From Deltaproteobacteria bacterium (lineage in GTDB: Bacteria; Desulfobacterota; Dissulfuribacteria; Dissulfuribacterales; UBA3076), in assembly GCA_003194495.1 (NCBI GenBank), contig PQXE01000016.1, positions 1 to 44,318 of the forward strand: DNA of 44,318 bases, in the 5' to 3' direction. A program made the position numbers and the translations under genes. The notes under the pieces were generated by a model. That model saw only the letters and a list, made by a program, of their open reading frames with translations. It had not been told where the DNA came from and did no database searches. Positions 42,111 through 44,318 of the stretch are shown here, in pieces (the first letter of the stretch is position 1; the number at the start of each line of letters is the position of its first letter).

Positions 42111-42940
42111 TGTACAAGTTCCTCCAGTAAGGACTCAAAGCTGCTGCGCAGGTCCGGCCGGCTTACAATAAGGGGCTCTCCTCTGGCGTAACCTTCGGCA
42201 ATCCTACGGTCAAATGGGATATTTAGATGTATAGGTATATTTTCCTGTCTGCACCACATCTTAACATCTCCATTCCCCAAGTCTGAGCGGTTAAGGATTA
42301 CACCAAAGGACCGTTTGAGCTTTCTGAGCATTCCCACTGCCAGCTTGAGGTCATAGAGGCCAAAGGGCGTGGGTTCTGTAACAAGCAATGTGTAGTCTGC
42401 ATCATTCACAGTGGCGATCACCGGGCACGAGGTGCCTGGCGGCGAATCCAGAATAACCAGGCATTCGGGCGAGATCTTTGTCTCTGCCTTTACCGCCTTT
42501 ATGAGAGGCGGGGACATGGCTTCACCTATCCTTAATTTGCCTTGCACAAAGGATATTCCGTTGGCATGGCCTTTTTCTACAAACCCGATCTCCCGTTCTG
42601 TTTCAGCCAGAGCATCCTCTGGGCAGATCAGAAAGCAGCCCCGGCAGGAGTGACAGAGTTCCGGAAAGGTCATTATAATTTCATTAAAGACCGTAATAGC
42701 ATTGAATCTGCATATGTCACGGCACTTGCCGCAATATGTGCAATTGCTCTCAATTACAGATGGGATTGTGAGGGTGCATCGATTTTTCTGTTCGATCGAA
42801 GGGCTAAAAAAGATATGGGCATTTGGTTCCTCCACATCGCAGTCCAGGAGCTGAACAGGTCCCTTAGCTGCCAAAGCCAGGCTTACCGAGACCGTGGTCT
42901 TGCCGGTTCCTCCCTTTCCACTTGCCACTGCAAGTTTCAT
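42107..42940 (-). CDS. MinD-superfamily P-loop ATPase with inserted 2x[4Fe-4S] ferredoxin domain (first copy)
   Basis: 277 residues, paralogue of the downstream gene. Walker A SGKGGTGKT (7-15); cluster motifs CTYCGKCRDICRFNAI and CHSCRGCFLICPEDAL; then VILDSPPGTSCPVIAT and VTEPTPFGLYDLKLAVGML. The pair likely acts as a heterodimer, as proposed for ORP3/ORP4-type proteins. Its start follows the NifX-like gene stop by 36 bases. Cytoplasmic. Confidence 0.9.
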   Translation of the reverse strand: MKLAVASGKGGTGKTTVSVSLALAAKGPVQLLDCDVEEPNAHIFFSPSIEQKNRCTLTIPSVIESNCTYCGKCRDICRFNAITVFNEIIMTFPELCHSCRGCFLICPEDALAETEREIGFVEKGHANGISFVQGKLRIGEAMSPPLIKAVKAETKISPECLVILDSPPGTSCPVIATVNDADYTLLVTEPTPFGLYDLKLAVGMLRKLKRSFGVILNRSDLGNGDVKMWCRQENIPIHLNIPFDRRIAEGYARGEPLIVSRPDLRSSFESLLEELVQ

Positions 42941-42976
42941 AGCAATTTCCTTTATACTTATCTGTTCTTAAGTGCT

Positions 42977-43552
42977 TTAACTTTCTGAGTCTTTGCCCGT
43001 GTCACTGCCCATTCCGCGGCCGCCGCCCATTCCACGGCCGCCGCCACCTCCCATTCCTCGACCGCCGCCGGCTATTCCTCGACCTCTGCTACCGCCGCCC
43101 ATTCCACGACCGCCGCCACCCATGCCGCGACCTCTGCCTACTCCTCCCATTCCACGGCCGCCGCCAAACGATGGACCAAAGGTTTTGCCTGAATTTGCCG
43201 CAGCACTGGGACCTTTGTCCGGTGATGTAATGGCCCCTTTACTATATTGTTCTATAGCTTCCCTGATAGTACCGCTTACGTTTGATATCATCTTGATTCC
43301 ACTTGCCTGAAGAACTTCAAAGGCCTTTGGTCCTATTTGTCCTGTCAAGACCGTCTGAGCACCTGATCCGGCTACAAGAGTGGCGGCATTAACACCTGCT
43401 CCCTGGGCGGCATTCTGGGCTGCCAAATTGTCGATAACGTTGACAATGTTTCCTGATTCCGTATCCGCTATTATAAAATAGTCGGCCCTTCCAAACCTGG
43501 GATCTATAGCAGAGTCCATGTCTTTTCCAGTTGCACTGATCGCGATTTTCAT
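42977..43552 (-). CDS. NifX-fold protein with Gly/Arg/Met-rich repeat tail
   Basis: 191 residues. The first about 110 are the cofactor-binding fold (MKIAISATGKDMDSAIDPRFGRADYFIIAD; VLTGQIGPKAFEVLQASGIKMI). From about 128 to 185 is a low-complexity tail of GRGMGGG-type units (about eight), very rich in glycine with regular arginine and methionine. The methionines could bind copper(I) and the tail could drive self-association; neither is shown. AAAAAGGAG precedes the ATG. It is first in the cluster, so it may be the cluster acceptor. The repeat is coded by GC-rich CGGCCGCCGCC-type DNA. Confidence 0.87.
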   Translation of the reverse strand: MKIAISATGKDMDSAIDPRFGRADYFIIADTESGNIVNVIDNLAAQNAAQGAGVNAATLVAGSGAQTVLTGQIGPKAFEVLQASGIKMISNVSGTIREAIEQYSKGAITSPDKGPSAAANSGKTFGPSFGGGRGMGGVGRGRGMGGGGRGMGGGSRGRGIAGGGRGMGGGGGRGMGGGRGMGSDTGKDSES

Positions 43553-43636
43553 ATGATTTTCTCCTTTTTATTTTTAGCAACAATTTTTCGTATCTGTTGT
43601 GCTCATTTTTCCAATAAAGGAAAGTCTACCCCAGTT

Positions 43637-43790
43637 AATTGCAAAATAGTCTCTATAGCAATTTGCAAAATATGTCCGGTTTGGTATCTTGTCAATAGTT
43701 TTTTGAGCGTATGATCTTTTCTGATAGTAGTAAGAGCCTTTTGTAAAACTCGGAGTGCAGGAGAACTGAAATTGCGAATGAATTTCAGTT
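43637..43790. promoter_or_regulatory. Direct-repeat boxes and a hairpin upstream of the NifX-MinD-Mrp cluster
   Basis: AATTGCAAAATAGTC (43637-43651) recurs as ATTTGCAAAATATGTC (43661-43676), start points 24 bases apart. Further up, AACTGAAATT (43764-43773) and AATTTCAGTT (43781-43790) form a perfect 10-bp stem with a 7-base loop. These sit 85-240 bases before the first gene of the cluster and may be regulator sites. I did not find a correctly spaced sigma54 (-24 GG / -12 GC) promoter. The remainder of 43553-43928 holds no gene. Confidence 0.4.
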
Positions 43791-43928
43791 ACCTAATAAT
43801 TATGGACACATATTGAAAATAGAGCACTATTTTACCTAAAATGCGCTAAATTGCCAAATTTTAGACAAAACTCTACCTTATATCCCTATTGAACACATAA
43901 ACAGCGCCAGACCTTGCCTACAAGGCCT

Positions 43929-44318
43929 TTACGTTACAAAACGCGTCAGTTGGTCAACGGTTAGTGCCAATATGCCAAACATCAGGTGACACATCACCTT
44001 GGCATTGCCGCGAACCCGTACCATTAAACCACCGAATTCGTCCTTCAAGCGGCCGTTGACGCGTTCTACTGTATTTCGCCCCCTGTAGCGAATTTCTTCC
44101 GGAGTATTGAAATTAAGCAAAGACCTGCGTTTGGCCTCTGCCTTAATCTCTTCTTTTAACTTAATGTTACGGCGGGGATTGATGTCAATGATCGGCACAT
44201 GACCTAAAGAACGGCTATGCTCTTTAATCTGAGCAGCATCATAAGCCGAATCCATCAGATCATAGAAATTCGTCGTTCTAAGATCTGTCATTGTGGCAAG
44301 GGGAATGGCTGCCTGACT
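43929..44318 (-). CDS. DDE transposase, IS4/IS5-like, partial at window edge
   Basis: The frame stays open to the last base of the window (SQAAIPLATMTDLRTT...), so the N-terminal part lies outside. Seen part: FYDLMDSAYDAAQIKEHSRSLGHVPIIDINPRR carries the second catalytic Asp of the DDE fold (DSAYDA), and YRGRNTVERVNGRLKDEFGG carries the third, catalytic Glu. FGILALTVDQL follows to the end. The C-terminus looks intact. The exact IS family and terminal repeats cannot be set from this end alone. Confidence 0.85.
   Translation of the reverse strand, partial: SQAAIPLATMTDLRTTNFYDLMDSAYDAAQIKEHSRSLGHVPIIDINPRRNIKLKEEIKAEAKRRSLLNFNTPEEIRYRGRNTVERVNGRLKDEFGGLMVRVRGNAKVMCHLMFGILALTVDQLTRFVT

Noticed and set aside
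43660..43680. sigma54-like promoter on the minus strand upstream of the NifX-MinD cluster
   Set aside because: The GG and GC elements (CCGGACATATTTTGC on the minus strand) are nine bases apart instead of ten, and the -24 box is poor.

Overview
The window looks like a chromosomal segment of an anaerobic, diderm (Gram-negative) bacterium, most likely a Desulfobacterota (sulfate-reducer-type deltaproteobacterial) lineage. LpxC, a Wza-type exporter and an outer-membrane beta-barrel show an outer membrane. The MinD-ferredoxin, Mrp and NifX cluster resembles the orange-protein (ORP) loci of sulfate reducers. Intergenic space is crowded with short palindromic and microsatellite-like repeats, as I would expect in such genomes. 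No rRNA, tRNA or CRISPR was found, so the taxonomic guess rests on gene content only.

Layout. 1-744: repeat-rich flank with a broken zinc-finger-like ORF. 745-4108 (minus): biotin precursor operon bioF-bioH-like-bioC-bioD. 4149-10378 (minus): a five-gene chaperone module of Hsp70 with an embedded zinc ribbon, a zinc-ribbon/TM/LysM protein, a large TPR protein, a J-like protein without HPD, and a GrpE-like protein. 10733-17585: housekeeping genes arfB, lpxC, era, rnc, ilvD, hisB and one orphan. 17613-23993 (plus): lipoprotein, RNase II/R-type nuclease, then a second Hsp70 module (DUF2760, Hsp70, HEAT repeats). 24170-28611 (minus): trehalose genes (otsA, otsB, treT-like, DUF5752-like). 28781-29218: hsp20. 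29932-38557 (plus): exopolysaccharide export block (secreted repeat protein, beta-barrel, Wza, Wzc, CpsB-type phosphatase, Wzy/ligase-like). 38558-39487: gene-poor mobile-element debris. 39488-43552 (minus): FmdB zinc ribbon and ORP-like iron-sulfur/metallocofactor cluster. 43929-44318: transposase, cut by the window edge.

Themes. The middle of the window concentrates proteostasis and stress functions: two unusual Hsp70 systems, Hsp20, ribosome rescue, and trehalose made by two routes. The best candidate for an undescribed system is the five-gene module at 4149-10378, which looks like an Hsp70 machine linked to the cell envelope.

The second strong observation is a family of roughly 110-160 bp palindromic MITE-like elements ending in GTAASCGTTCAC (S is G or C). 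Three copies have recognisable flanking 8-bp direct repeats. They sit exactly at gene boundaries. One (21151-21298) split what was apparently a GTGA stop/start overlap between the DUF2760 gene and hsp70 and now supplies the Shine-Dalgarno-like G-run and an ATG.
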